A DNA stretch of 64,000 bases from Alteromonadaceae bacterium Bs31 (GCA_900177435.1 FXAI01000001.1:477663-541662); one strand, 5' to 3'. Numbered from the stretch's first letter, positions 1-8,146 are shown. Program-made: numbers and translations. Notes: a model not told the origin generated them from the letters alone.

Positions 1-1
1 C

Positions 2-1414
2 GAAATTATACTGGCCTCTGCGCTATACGAAGGGCTTGCTTCAGAGGAGGCCAGTGGCCACTTGGAAGCGCATTTTTTCTCCGACAGAAGCGGCACTGCG
101 GATGGCCCGATAATATTGCGAAGCGAAAATGCTTCCATTCCTGCGGTCTTGTCGGGTGACAGTTACACATTTAATGCAGTACTGCAGCTAGCGGGAGATT
201 ACTGGGAGATCTCAGGTATCCAGTTTGGCGGGGCAAAGAACGGCATTGTATTGGATGGTGCGAATCACAACGTGCTGGATGGTATCTCTGTAAACGGGGT
301 TGGAGAGCGCGGCGTAATAATTCGCAATGGTAGTTCAAATAACACCATTCGACGTTCAGCGATATTAAATACCGGAAAAGAACCCTCTGCAAGCTTCCCG
401 CAGAATGGAGAGGGCATTGTGGTGGGCTCAGAGGCGGACGAATGGCTTACCGCTGTGCCAGAAGGCGCTCAGGATGAAAAAGCCTATGACAATAACATAA
501 GAAATAACTCCTTCGGGCCTAACGTGCGTGCTGAAGCTGTGCGCATCAACGAAGGCTCTCTGCGCACAAATATTCAGCACAATATTGTTGATACTCGCGG
601 TATTACCAGTACCGGGGATAAAGCCAGTGCCTTTGTGGTTAAAGGCAACGATACAAACATTAGTTACAATACTATTTACAACGAATCTGGCGCTGGCCTC
701 AATCAGGTTGCTCTCGCTCAAAATGTTGTTAGAGCCTGGCTAAGCGATGCTTGGGGAGAAAATCTCAAGTACTATCAAAATATTCATGCGCTTGGTGGTG
801 CTGTAGTGCCTCTGGCAAATAGCTCTGATGTGGCTGTATTGAATGTTGCAGAGAACACGAGAAAAGATGAGGTTGAGGTAAGCTATAGTGGCTCTGGTAT
901 AAATGAAGCATATGCAGTGCCTAACTACCAACTCAAAACTATTGTAGATCCAGCCCTGTGTTTTCAGGAGGAGCGCCCAATACCGGACTTCTCCATAGGA
1001 GAAACGCTTCTGGAGCGCCTTTCAAACGTTACAGTAGAAGTGTGTAGTGCCGCCAGCGAACAAAAATATAAACTCGTCAATATGGAAGATGGTTATGTGT
1101 TTATTGCGACGGTTGATAACCTGAATAGGATTATTTCTCCTGCACACCCCAGCTTTGTCTCTCAAGCCTCTAGCTCACTGGTTGTGGTGGATATTGTTGA
1201 GGACTTGAAAAAAATTCTACCCGTTACAAATCCTGAGGAGGGTTACTACCTGCGCTGGCAGATGGTCTACCATGATGATGGCGTGGAATTTCTTAATCGT
1301 GGGGACTGGTTTAAGCGTTTTGCGGTGACGGGTGATACAAGCGCGGGTGAGGATGTAAGTATTGAGCTTATTCAGGATACTGAGTTGCAGCGTTTTGAAC
1401 TTGTTGAGCAGTAG
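2..1414 (+). CDS. Secreted right-handed parallel beta-helix protein (5' end outside window)
   Basis: The reading frame is open from base 2, so the true start and any signal peptide lie left of the window. The visible ~470 residues contain repeated short turns of the pectate-lyase-like beta-helix type (VLDG, NNTIRR, NNSFGP, NISYN), with the GEGI...GS, N-x-FGPNVRAEAV and EGS stretches common in PbH1-repeat proteins. The last ~150 residues look like a separate beta-rich domain. Members of this fold are usually polysaccharide lyases or hydrolases that act outside the cell, but I cannot assign a substrate or a PL family. It is followed by a bidirectional terminator and a convergent gene, so it ends its transcription unit. 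Confidence 0.75.
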   Translation, partial: EIILASALYEGLASEEASGHLEAHFFSDRSGTADGPIILRSENASIPAVLSGDSYTFNAVLQLAGDYWEISGIQFGGAKNGIVLDGANHNVLDGISVNGVGERGVIIRNGSSNNTIRRSAILNTGKEPSASFPQNGEGIVVGSEADEWLTAVPEGAQDEKAYDNNIRNNSFGPNVRAEAVRINEGSLRTNIQHNIVDTRGITSTGDKASAFVVKGNDTNISYNTIYNESGAGLNQVALAQNVVRAWLSDAWGENLKYYQNIHALGGAVVPLANSSDVAVLNVAENTRKDEVEVSYSGSGINEAYAVPNYQLKTIVDPALCFQEERPIPDFSIGETLLERLSNVTVEVCSAASEQKYKLVNMEDGYVFIATVDNLNRIISPAHPSFVSQASSSLVVVDIVEDLKKILPVTNPEEGYYLRWQMVYHDDGVEFLNRGDWFKRFAVTGDTSAGEDVSIELIQDTELQRFELVEQ

Positions 1415-1486
1415 CAGAAATAGCAGATACTACCAGATAGTAATAAATATGAATAAAAAGCCCCGTTAATGAAAAATGGGGGCAAT

Positions 1487-1516
1487 AAAAAAACCGGCTA
1501 CCCGCCGGTTTTTTTG
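1487..1516. terminator. Bidirectional rho-independent terminator
   Basis: A 7-bp perfect stem (AACCGGC / GCCGGTT, 5-nt loop) is flanked by A-run and T-run, so it can serve both converging genes. It overlaps the stop codon of the minus-strand gene. Confidence 0.85.
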
Positions 1517-2340
1517 TATATCCAGTTCTTTTCTACATTGTCACAGACAAGGTAGTCACGGCCAAGCGGCATACATTGGCTTAGGTTCTCGGGTTCTATT
1601 TCGGAGTAGCGACGCTTAACCGGGTTTGACGCTTTCTCCTGTTTAAGCAGCTTATACATTTTCTTGAACCTTTCCGGGAAATCGCCTCCCTGCCGAAGTA
1701 TGTCTTCATAAATTGCTGCAAAACGTGTAAAGGATGAGCTGGAGTCCCCCAGCCCAAGTTCCAGCATTTTGTCAATGTAAAGCAAGTAACACTGGCTTAG
1801 GTAGTATAGATCGTTTTCTTCGCGGAAATCAGGGGCGTTGCGCGGTGGCAGCTGCAGTTGATTCTGTGCAGATAAAGCAGTTTTAGGTAGCTGATTATTC
1901 GGTATATTTACCTGTAGTACATAGCGTTGTGCTCCACAAATGATTTCTTCTTTGGCGAGCATGCAATTCTTAAGTTGTGTTCTAGTGGCTTTTGCCTCAG
2001 GCGTGTTTCTGTTTTTTCTCTCTTTTGGATTGGCTGTTGCCGAAGTGCTTGGCGGTTTAGCTTGAGCGGGTTTTACTGCCGGCTTTTTTGTTGCTGGAAG
2101 TTCGATGCCAGCCTTCCGTGCGGGTTTTTTTAGTAGCAAGCGCTGCATGTTTTCAGGGTTTTTTCTGAATTCATACAGACTCGGTAAGTTGCTACCGTAT
2201 TGATCGCTCTTGAGCTGACAGAAAATGTTTTCCAGTTCCGTTTTGGCCTGGCTGGTGCAGGTGTCTGCCCAGCTGAACTTACTGTGCAGCAGTATGGATG
2301 TTGCCAGGGGAATCAGAACAAGTAATAGCCGAATTGGCAT
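1498..2340 (-). CDS. Hypothetical secreted protein with Lys/Pro/Ala-rich linker
   Basis: The 280-residue product starts with a clear signal peptide (hydrophobic stretch, then a SWADTC junction near residue 26), so it is probably periplasmic. Residues ~75-120 are a low-complexity Lys/Pro/Ala-rich linker. A folded region follows with six or so spread cysteines (CMLAKEEIICG, CYLLYI, QCMPLG, YLVCDN) that could form disulfides. I do not recognise the family. It sits five bases downstream of mobA on the same strand and may be co-transcribed with it. The coding frame ends inside a terminator shared with the converging gene. Confidence 0.7.
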   Translation of the reverse strand: MPIRLLLVLIPLATSILLHSKFSWADTCTSQAKTELENIFCQLKSDQYGSNLPSLYEFRKNPENMQRLLLKKPARKAGIELPATKKPAVKPAQAKPPSTSATANPKERKNRNTPEAKATRTQLKNCMLAKEEIICGAQRYVLQVNIPNNQLPKTALSAQNQLQLPPRNAPDFREENDLYYLSQCYLLYIDKMLELGLGDSSSSFTRFAAIYEDILRQGGDFPERFKKMYKLLKQEKASNPVKRRYSEIEPENLSQCMPLGRDYLVCDNVEKNWIYKKTGG

Positions 2341-2345
2341 ATAGC

Positions 2346-3029
2346 TTAGCCTTTATTATTGCCTAGAAAGAGTTCTTGCGCCTTAATCAAGTCTTCAGGA
2401 GTGTTGATATTGAAAAACAGCAAGTGCTTATTGTTGTGCTGCTTCTCCAAGCAGGAGTCCATAGCAACGAACTCTGCGCCAATTTGGTTTAGTAAGCCCT
2501 TTACTGATCGTTGCCCGCCACTTAAATATTCTTTAATCGGCGTGAGTGCAGACTTGTGCCAAAGGCCGGTTAAAAAATGCTTCCTGTTCCGATACATGCA
2601 GTAGCAGCCTATCGCCTTAGATTGATCTGCTGTTTGCGAGAGTCGATCGAGTAAATTAGATGGCAGAAAAGGTGTATCACTCGGTATACTTAACAACCAT
2701 TCTATATGGGGCTGCTGTTTTTCCAGCCACTCCAGTGAACTCACCAGGCCAGCCAGCGGGCCAACAAAATCACTATTGGGCAGATCGTTTATTACCGGGA
2801 TTCCAACAGTGTGTAGTTCTGGGTGAAGGTCGTTAAAATTGAGTAGAGTTTGTTTGACTTGAATGGATAATGTGCTGTACACATGCTCAAATAGAGATTT
2901 ACCTCCGAGCGTCAAAAACAGTTTGTGCCTTCCCTTCATTCGCAGGTTTTTACCTCCAGCGATAATTACCGCGCAGGTGTTGTCAAATGTGGCTTTTTTT
3001 GCATTGGGAAGTGACATTTGTTGAAGCAT
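2346..3029 (-). CDS. mobA: Molybdenum cofactor guanylyltransferase MobA
   Basis: MobA transfers GMP from GTP to molybdopterin to make the guanine dinucleotide form of the molybdenum cofactor in the cytoplasm. The 227-residue protein begins with the nucleotidyltransferase signature AGG-x-x-x-RM-x-x-x-x-K (around residues 24-37) and has the LSIPSDTPFLP motif, the D of which normally binds the metal. The usual Gly after RM is changed (RMKGRHK), so the loop is slightly atypical. The family is normally ~190-200 residues; the extra length is partly N-terminal, and Met5 at 3017 is an equally possible start. It is divergent from pdxH with only ~45-60 bases between them. Confidence 0.85.
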   Translation of the reverse strand: MLQQMSLPNAKKATFDNTCAVIIAGGKNLRMKGRHKLFLTLGGKSLFEHVYSTLSIQVKQTLLNFNDLHPELHTVGIPVINDLPNSDFVGPLAGLVSSLEWLEKQQPHIEWLLSIPSDTPFLPSNLLDRLSQTADQSKAIGCYCMYRNRKHFLTGLWHKSALTPIKEYLSGGQRSVKGLLNQIGAEFVAMDSCLEKQHNNKHLLFFNINTPEDLIKAQELFLGNNKG

Positions 3030-3073
3030 ACACTGTGCTAATTGAGTAATCAGAATACCAGCTTAACAAAATT

Positions 3074-3712
3074 ATGAAACTTGAAGATATTAGAAGAGAG
3101 TACCTTGCAGGTGGCCTGCGTCGTAATAACTTGCAAGACGACCCCTTGCAACAGTTCGAACAATGGATGCAGCAGGCGATAGCCGCAGGTGTACCAGACC
3201 CGACGGCCTTTACCCTGGCCACAGTATCAGCAGAGGGTAAACCGAGTCAGCGAATAGTATTGCTTAAGCACCTGGATGAGCGGGGCTTTGTTTTTTTTAC
3301 CAATTACAGCAGTAAAAAGGCGCAGGAAATTGAGCAAAATGCTCAGGTGTGTTTGCATTTTCCCTGGCAAATGATGGAGCGCCAAGTGGAGATAGAGGGC
3401 CTCGCTAAACGTATTTCTACAGCCGAGTCGCTCAAATACTTTATCTCCCGGCCGCGAGACAGCCAGGTTGCAGCCTGGGCATCACATCAAAGCCACAGGA
3501 TAAGTTCTCGCAAGGCTTTAATGATGCAGTTTTCATCGATTAAAGATAAATTTGCCAAGGGGGAGGTACCCCTGCCAGATTTTTGGGGAGGGTATCGCAT
3601 AGAGCCTCAGTGTTTTGAATTTTGGCAGGGTGGGGGCAGTAGGCTGCATGACAGGTTTCAGTATTCATTGCTATCTAATGGCGCTTGGCAAATTGAAAGA
3701 TTGGCACCTTGA
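3074..3712 (+). CDS. pdxH: Pyridoxamine/pyridoxine 5'-phosphate oxidase PdxH
   Basis: PdxH oxidises pyridoxamine- or pyridoxine-5'-phosphate to pyridoxal 5'-phosphate using FMN and oxygen. The 212-residue length and the whole sequence order match the family: [10 protein letters not shown] at the start, the FMN-binding RIVLLK and [10 protein letters not shown] stretches, [26 protein letters not shown], and the C-terminal [12 protein letters not shown] and IERLAP. All are conserved in bacterial PdxH. No strong Shine-Dalgarno is visible before the ATG, but the N-terminus aligns with the family. A terminator follows 37 bases after the stop, so it appears monocistronic. Confidence 0.97.
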   Translation: MKLEDIRREYLAGGLRRNNLQDDPLQQFEQWMQQAIAAGVPDPTAFTLATVSAEGKPSQRIVLLKHLDERGFVFFTNYSSKKAQEIEQNAQVCLHFPWQMMERQVEIEGLAKRISTAESLKYFISRPRDSQVAAWASHQSHRISSRKALMMQFSSIKDKFAKGEVPLPDFWGGYRIEPQCFEFWQGGGSRLHDRFQYSLLSNGAWQIERLAP

Positions 3713-3748
3713 TGATTAGTTTGCACGGAAATTGCCTAGAGGGTGTAT

Positions 3749-3777
3749 CCTCGCATTTTCAGCGAGGCGTTTTTTTG
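3749..3777 (+). terminator. Rho-independent terminator after pdxH
   Basis: CCTCGC and GCGAGG arms (6 bp, 7-nt loop) are followed by CG and a run of seven T. Confidence 0.85.
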
Positions 3778-3834
3778 CGCTGTCAGTAACTTAAAGACGA
3801 TTAAGGCCTTGATTCGGTGCATAGGGGAAATAGT

Positions 3835-4173
3835 GTGGTATACAACAAACCAATGATCGATCTGGTTAGAGAGATTCGTCTCAGAGTGCCTGGTGAACAT
3901 AAGCCCAGTGTGAAGCTGGCCAACCCTGAGCTGCTAAGCCTGGTGATCGAGATCTATCAGCAATCGTCTGATAACGTGTTGAAAGCTCTTATGCGCGAGC
4001 TGCTAAGTATGGCTGGGCCTCCCTGGCCTGAGCGCCTTATGCACAATGATCACTCCAAAAATGATTATCAGGTTAAGGTTTATCGGGGGCAGGCTCAGTT
4101 GGTGGAGAAAAAAGACGCGCCTGTACAAGCGGCTAAGCGCAAAATAATTTACCGGGGGCAGGTGGTTCAATAG
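3835..4173 (+). CDS. Hypothetical small cytoplasmic protein
   Basis: The frame encodes about 112 residues from a GTG start that has AGGGGA six bases upstream; a GTG at 3817 (118 residues) is open too but has no better ribosome site, and an ATG lies at 3853. The protein has no signal peptide or membrane segment. The first half is predicted helical (VREIRLRVPGEHKP, LSLVIEIYQQSSDNVLKALMRELLSMAG) and the tail repeats the short motif YRGQ three times with basic residues between. No family is recognised. It lies alone between the pdxH terminator and the Pho-box region of dgkA. Confidence 0.6.
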   Translation: MVYNKPMIDLVREIRLRVPGEHKPSVKLANPELLSLVIEIYQQSSDNVLKALMRELLSMAGPPWPERLMHNDHSKNDYQVKVYRGQAQLVEKKDAPVQAAKRKIIYRGQVVQ

Positions 4174-4310
4174 TTCGCTTGCCAAGTAAAATGAAAGTGC
4201 TGGTTTTTTTTACTACTCTTTAGTGGAGATGGAAACCGGCAAGCCTTTGCCTATCAGTGGTGCAGCGTGGGCTCACTTGCACCTTCTTAAAGCCTGATTG
4301 ATTTACGGTT

Positions 4311-4328
4311 TTGTCATCCAACTGTCAT
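4311..4328 (+). promoter_or_regulatory. Candidate Pho box (PhoB operator) upstream of dgkA
   Basis: TTGTCAT and CTGTCAT form two 7-bp direct repeats separated by 4 bp (11-bp period), the layout of the PhoB consensus CTGTCAT-A/T4-CTGTCAY. An AATAGT-like hexamer follows about 8 bases after the second repeat, close to where the -10 element sits in PhoB-dependent promoters. The dgkA ATG is 52 bases downstream. Confidence 0.7.
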
Positions 4329-4380
4329 GCACCTGAAATAGTCTTCCCTGCGGAAACTTTCTCAAAATAAGGCGGCTTGA

Positions 4381-4740
4381 ATGATTGAAAAGAACAGGGG
4401 ATTCGCTCGCGTTATTAAGGCGACCTTTTATTCCTACAAGGGCATCATTGCCGCGTATCGTTATGAGGCTGCGTTCAGGCAAGAAGTTGCCTTCGCGGTT
4501 TTTCTTATTCCCTTGGCGTTCTGGCTTGATGTAAGCAAGCTTGAGCGTATCGTTCTAATTTCCACCATCTTCGTCGTGCTGATTGTTGAGCTGCTCAACA
4601 GCGGCATCGAATCCGTTGTTGATCGAGTTGGCTATGAGCACCATGAGCTTGCGGGGCGTGCCAAAGATATGGGTTCTGCTGCGGTATCTTTAAGCTTGTT
4701 TTTGCTGCTTTTTGTGTGGATCGGGATTGTATTTTTCTGA
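4381..4740 (+). CDS. dgkA: Diacylglycerol kinase DgkA
   Basis: DgkA phosphorylates diacylglycerol to phosphatidic acid in the inner membrane, recycling lipid released by transfer of phospholipid head groups. The 119 residues match the family's ~120, with three hydrophobic helices. The diagnostic stretch ELLNSGIESVVDRVGYEH, containing the catalytic Glu and Asn, is followed by the conserved AKDMGSAAV. Canonical members have NTAIE where this has NSGIE, a minor change. The gene is preceded by a Pho box, which suggests induction under phosphate starvation. No co-directional gene follows closely. Confidence 0.95.
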   Translation: MIEKNRGFARVIKATFYSYKGIIAAYRYEAAFRQEVAFAVFLIPLAFWLDVSKLERIVLISTIFVVLIVELLNSGIESVVDRVGYEHHELAGRAKDMGSAAVSLSLFLLLFVWIGIVFF

Positions 4741-5212
4741 TTTGGCATTTTCCCTACATTTAAAATGGCTAATGCTAAAGTATGGGTATTTGCGGGGGCG
4801 TTTATTGCAAGCCTGTGTCGCTAGTGACAGAAAGAAGTATCTGATGTCTATAGTGGAGATAAAGAATACGTTGATGTGCTCTTGTGCTTGAGATGGTCCG
4901 GTAGTCATTATTTAGTGTTAATCGTTGATGCTTTCGGTGTCGAAATCGGCGCTATATATTCCAAAATGCATAGGCTTTAGGGCTGTCATAGGTGAAACTA
5001 ATGCTAAATGGCTAGGTAAGTGAATGATGTTGTCCGTACTTATTACTCTTTATTCCTTGGAATTTAATACGTATGTGCTATATTTAACTCAGTAGCTTAT
5101 GTAATCCGCTGCGTACACATGCTTTACCGCTAGCAGTATTATGTTGTTCATGTTTGTTTAGTGTTTTTTGTTATTCGCTTAGTTTTGATGTGTTTTATGT
5201 GTAACTAGTCCC

Positions 5213-5237
5213 AGCCCACCTTGTGTGGGCTTTTTTT
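5213..5237 (+). terminator. Rho-independent terminator without an obvious gene
   Basis: AGCCCAC and GTGGGCT arms (7 bp, 5-nt loop) are followed by a seven-T run on the plus strand. The minus strand lacks a T-run on the other side, so it acts rightward. It lies 475 bases past dgkA, consistent with a long 3' UTR or an unannotated small RNA. Confidence 0.75.
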
Positions 5238-5293
5238 ATTTACAGGGATGTAAAGTATGCCGCGAAGGCCCGGACGGCCGAGAGCGGCGCACT

Positions 5294-5473
5294 AAAACTC
5301 ACTACGACCTATTCTCAGAGCCCCCAGCGCTGCAAGCTAAAATGCACTACGACCTACTTTCAGAGCCCCCAGCGCTGCAAGCTAAAACGCACTGCGACCT
5401 ATTTTCAGAGCCCCCGGCGCTGCAAGCTAAAACGCACTACGACCTATTTTCAGAGCCCCCAGCGCTGCAAGCT
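5294..5473. repeat. 45-bp tandem repeat, four copies
   Basis: Four head-to-tail 45-bp units begin at 5294, 5339, 5384 and 5429, differing at only a few positions. A degenerate fifth copy follows from 5474. Because 45 is a multiple of three, the plus strand stays open and would read a 15-residue unit (KTHYDLFSEPPALQA) in one frame and a Cys/Arg-rich unit in another. There is no ribosome site or family support for translation. It is not CRISPR-like, as there are no spacers. Confidence 0.9.
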
Positions 5474-5556
5474 AAAATTCACTCTGTTCTATTTCCATTA
5501 GCCCCAAGAGCGGCATGCAAGATCAAGATTTACATGGCTCCAGATCCCCAGAGCAA

Positions 5557-5898
5557 TTATCCCGCCTCTACCTCCATCTCAACCCAGTCATAGAAGGGTA
5601 ACTCGTCTTCCAGCATCTGCAGGTCATCACTTTCCAGTAGCCATTCCAGTTCCGCCAAATCGAGCTTGGGAGCTCGTTCTGTGGTGGATGGAGTGAGCCA
5701 AAGCAAAGCTGCCAGCAGGCTTGTGGTAATGGCTCCTCCAATCCAGTAATAGTTTTTACTGGGTTTTTGCGGGATTGCGGCGAGTGCCCGCTGGCGGGCA
5801 GCGGCTAAACTGTCCAGGCTGTGCTCGTCAAGTTCCGTGCTCTTATCAAGTTGCTGGGTGATGCCTTCGACAAATTGTTGATTGGTCTTCCTGCTCAT
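5557..5898 (-). CDS. DUF3619-like single-pass membrane protein, putative anti-sigma partner
   Basis: The ATG at 5898 overlaps the sigma-factor stop codon as ATGA, giving 113 residues; a longer frame upstream is not needed. A cytoplasmic-looking N-terminal half (MSRKTNQQFVEGITQQLD, then an Ala/Arg-rich helix) precedes one membrane helix (YYWIGGAITTSLLAALLWL) and an acidic C-terminal tail. This layout, and its place directly after a sigma-70 gene with a DUF3106 gene in the same operon, fits the DUF3619 proteins that often accompany such sigma factors. An anti-sigma role is inference from topology and position only. Confidence 0.75.
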   Translation of the reverse strand: MSRKTNQQFVEGITQQLDKSTELDEHSLDSLAAARQRALAAIPQKPSKNYYWIGGAITTSLLAALLWLTPSTTERAPKLDLAELEWLLESDDLQMLEDELPFYDWVEMEVEAG

Positions 5899-6434
5899 TG
5901 AAGATCCTCCAGTAAATGTTGTAGTTTCGCCAGTGCTCGTGAGTAGTGTGTTTTTACACTGCCGGTACTGCATTGCATGGCGAAGGCTGTTTCATTGGTG
6001 TCCGCACCCCACCAGGCGCGCAGCATAAACGCCTGTTGCTGTCGTTGTGGAAGCTGTTTTAGGGCCATTTCTATTTTGTACAGCTGCTGACTTTCAAGGT
6101 GCAGCGACTCCGGCGTTTCTGTGCTTACCAGCGCTTCGCACTCTAAGCGTTCACTTTCACTGCCATCCTGCTCCGTGAAAGAAAGGCTCAGCCACTGACG
6201 AAGCTTTCTGCGTCTGAACCAGTCCCTAATACCGTTTTGCAGTATGCGCTGAAACAGCTGAGGCCAGCTTGGTTGTTGGCTGGCGTACTTGCTTGCAAGC
6301 TTCACCATTGCTTCCTGTACTATATCCATGGCTTCATCGCGGTTGCCGAGGGCAATTTCCGCTTGACGAAGCGCCTTGGCTTGCACCGCTACAAAAAAAT
6401 CGTTTAAGGCTGGGCGCACATCGCTATTGCTCAT
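5895..6434 (-). CDS. ECF-type RNA polymerase sigma factor
   Basis: The 179-residue protein has sigma-70 region 2 in its first ~80 residues (AEIALGNRDEAMDIVQEAMVKL, then FQRILQNGIRDWFRRRK). It ends with region 4 (LKQLPQRQQQAFMLRAWWG, then the helix-turn-helix TNETAFAMQCSTGSVKTHYS). Size and domain order match alternative sigma factors of the ECF group. It is flanked by a predicted outer-membrane barrel (2 bases upstream) and by the putative anti-sigma gene (overlapping), so it probably controls an envelope-related operon that includes itself. The target promoters cannot be read from the sequence with confidence. Confidence 0.92.
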   Translation of the reverse strand: MSNSDVRPALNDFFVAVQAKALRQAEIALGNRDEAMDIVQEAMVKLASKYASQQPSWPQLFQRILQNGIRDWFRRRKLRQWLSLSFTEQDGSESERLECEALVSTETPESLHLESQQLYKIEMALKQLPQRQQQAFMLRAWWGADTNETAFAMQCSTGSVKTHYSRALAKLQHLLEDLQ

Positions 6435-6436
6435 AA

Positions 6437-7378
6437 CTACCAGTGGATACCCAGGCCCAGTTCCGAGTAAAACGATGCCTCCTGATCAGAGCTGCTCAAT
6501 AACAAGGCAATACTTAAATTATTGCTGATGGGGTAATCCAGGCTGCCATAGAGACTACTAACCTGTTCGTTAAACCGCTCGCTTTCGTACCAGTACAGAC
6601 CTGTTGCGAAGGAATATTGTTGATACTGAAAATAGAAATCAGCGTTGGCCTCCTGATCGGCAATATGACTGACCTGGCGATAGTAGTTCTGGTTCGCGGC
6701 AGACATATCGGACCAGATTTGTGTTCGGTAACTGATACCCTCACCAAGTCGAACGCGTTCATCAGTTCTTTCATTACGAAGCCCTTGCAAAACAGGGTTG
6801 ATATTGTCCGCAGAGGGTTCACTGTCGCGGTTCAGCTCATAGTCGCGATAGCCAATACTAAGAGCCCAGCTGCTTGCAAAATAAGCCGCCGATAGACCCA
6901 CTGCAGTCCGCGTTGCATCCAGAAACCCGCTTTGCCGAAGCGCCTTAGTCAGTTCAGGGTCTAACCCGAAGGGGGTGGTAACCACATCCCCTCGGATAAT
7001 GTTGGCTTCCAGATACCAGTCGCTGATGTTGGTACCGATGAGTGCAACTAAATCTTCTACTTCATAGCTGTCATCCCTGTTGCCGGTTTCGTACCCCATA
7101 CCCACAGTGAACTTGGCGTAGGGGTCCGACTGTATATAGATGCTTGTACCAACTTCTTCCTGGTAGTCGCTGTTTAACTTTGTGTAGCGACCATAAACTT
7201 CTGCATTAAAAAAAATGGGAAAGCTTGCCGCCACGCTGGTCAGGTTCGCGCCATCCTGGAACTGGCCGAAACTCAGGTCGATACTTGCTCCAGTAGGCTC
7301 CATGTCGAACCAGTCCTCGCTTTGAGCATCTGCCTTACTGGCAAAAAAGATGACCAGCAAGAAAAGGAGGCGTGTCAC
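6437..7378 (-). CDS. Predicted outer-membrane beta-barrel protein
   Basis: The product has 313 residues with an 18-residue signal peptide (MTRLLFLLVIFFASKADA). The mature part shows alternating hydrophobic/polar strands typical of a barrel (for example VGLSAAYFASSWALSIGYRDYEL and NNLSIALLLSSSDQ). It finishes with an aromatic last residue (LGLGIHW), the usual signal for BAM-dependent insertion. No specific porin family is recognised. It lies 3 bases after the DUF3106 gene and 2 bases before the sigma-factor gene, so all are surely co-transcribed. It may be structural cargo or a sensor for the sigma factor (inference). Confidence 0.75.
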   Translation of the reverse strand: MTRLLFLLVIFFASKADAQSEDWFDMEPTGASIDLSFGQFQDGANLTSVAASFPIFFNAEVYGRYTKLNSDYQEEVGTSIYIQSDPYAKFTVGMGYETGNRDDSYEVEDLVALIGTNISDWYLEANIIRGDVVTTPFGLDPELTKALRQSGFLDATRTAVGLSAAYFASSWALSIGYRDYELNRDSEPSADNINPVLQGLRNERTDERVRLGEGISYRTQIWSDMSAANQNYYRQVSHIADQEANADFYFQYQQYSFATGLYWYESERFNEQVSSLYGSLDYPISNNLSIALLLSSSDQEASFYSELGLGIHW

Positions 7379-7380
7379 TA

Positions 7381-7875
7381 TTACTTTCGCTCCTTGCTGG
7401 CTCTCTGTTCCTGCTTGGCTTTTCTTTGTTTGTAACGCTCAGTAGCTTTGCGGCGCTCTTCGGGGGACATGCCTTTCCAGCGTTCTCGCAACTGCTGTTT
7501 TTTATGTTCAGGCAGTGCTTGGAAACGTTTGTATTGAGAGCGAATTTTGGCTTTTTCATCATCGGAAAGATTGCGAAACTCTCTCAGGCGTTTTTTAACG
7601 GCGTGTTTTTGTTGTTCATCCAAGCTTCGCCATTTTTGTAGTCGCTCAGCTGCCATTTGTTTTTGATCTGGGCTTAAACCTTTCCAGCGTTCTGCAGCTT
7701 GCAACAGACGAAGCTGTTTAGCTTCATCCAGTGTTGTCCATTTATCTGAGAAGGGGGAGAGGATGGCCTGCTGGCTAGAATCGAGGCTTTGCCACTCTAC
7801 CGCCTCACACAATGGGGCTTGGTAGAGAACAATGACGGAGATAAAGAGCGTGATCAGTTTGTGAATTTTACTCAT
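7381..7875 (-). CDS. DUF3106 family periplasmic protein
   Basis: From the ATG at 7875 the product is 164 residues, with a signal peptide (MSKIHKLITLFISVIVLYQAPLCEA) and then four to five repeats of the form 'W-x-x-L-(S/D)-x-(D/E)-x-(K/R)': WTTLDEAKQLRL, WKGLSPDQKQM, WRSLDEQQKHAV, FRNLSDDEKAK, WKGMSPEERRK. These charged helical repeats define DUF3106. The tail is a Lys/Arg/Glu-rich helix. The upstream in-frame extension to 8076 overlaps another gene and is rejected. DUF3106 genes commonly sit beside sigma-70/DUF3619 pairs, as here. The biochemical role is unknown. Confidence 0.85.
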   Translation of the reverse strand: MSKIHKLITLFISVIVLYQAPLCEAVEWQSLDSSQQAILSPFSDKWTTLDEAKQLRLLQAAERWKGLSPDQKQMAAERLQKWRSLDEQQKHAVKKRLREFRNLSDDEKAKIRSQYKRFQALPEHKKQQLRERWKGMSPEERRKATERYKQRKAKQEQRASKERK

Positions 7876-8143
7876 GGCTACTGCCTCTCTCATCGGTGTC
7901 ACGCGCTTCTTTACTCGCGCTGTTATCCCTTTGCTCTTCAGCCACATCGCGTTTTCCGCGCTCCAGTAACAGGGCAAATGTTTCATCATCAACATCGTCA
8001 AACTCACTAAGGAATTGCAGAAGTTCTTCACTGGGAAGAAGCTCAGGTGGCGGCTCTTCTGAGTGGCAGCAATCACTGCACACTGTTACCAGAAGGGCTT
8101 GAATCACCGGGAGCCAAGGCCCTCGGAACTTCTGCGTTTTCAA
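7868..8143 (-). CDS. Small acidic protein in the sigma-factor operon
   Basis: The 91-residue product has a mildly hydrophobic N-terminus (WLPVIQALLVTVCSDCC) that could be a short signal or lipoprotein-like segment. An acidic helix-rich middle (LPSEELLQFLSEFDDVDDETFALLLERG) and a polar tail follow. The last 8 bases overlap the start of the DUF3106 gene and the first ATG lies 3 bases after the lipoprotein gene, so it is translationally embedded in the operon. No family is recognised. The frame is small but its exact fit between two coupled genes argues that it is real. Confidence 0.65.
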   Translation of the reverse strand: MKTQKFRGPWLPVIQALLVTVCSDCCHSEEPPPELLPSEELLQFLSEFDDVDDETFALLLERGKRDVAEEQRDNSASKEARDTDERGSSHE

Positions 8144-8146
8144 TAT

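Larger units (their letters stand above)
4741..5556. other. Long intergenic region between dgkA and the sigma operon
   Basis: About 470 bases after dgkA hold no supported reading frame and no recognised RNA family. They end in a clear plus-strand terminator at 5213-5237, which has no obvious gene to serve apart from distant dgkA. The rest is filled by a four-copy 45-bp tandem repeat and its decayed fifth copy. Confidence 0.6.

Noticed and set aside
3817-3834. Longer start of the small gene after pdxH
   Set aside because: The AGGGGA ribosome site six bases before the GTG at 3835 favours the shorter form.
5294-5473. CRISPR array
   Set aside because: Units are adjacent with no unique spacers and there are no cas genes. 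The same applies to the 14-bp repeat at 30249.
5225-5593. 122-residue open frame through the 45-bp repeat
   Set aside because: The frame exists only because the repeat unit is a multiple of three. It has no ribosome site, its start lies on a terminator tail, and its 3' end overlaps the real minus-strand gene.
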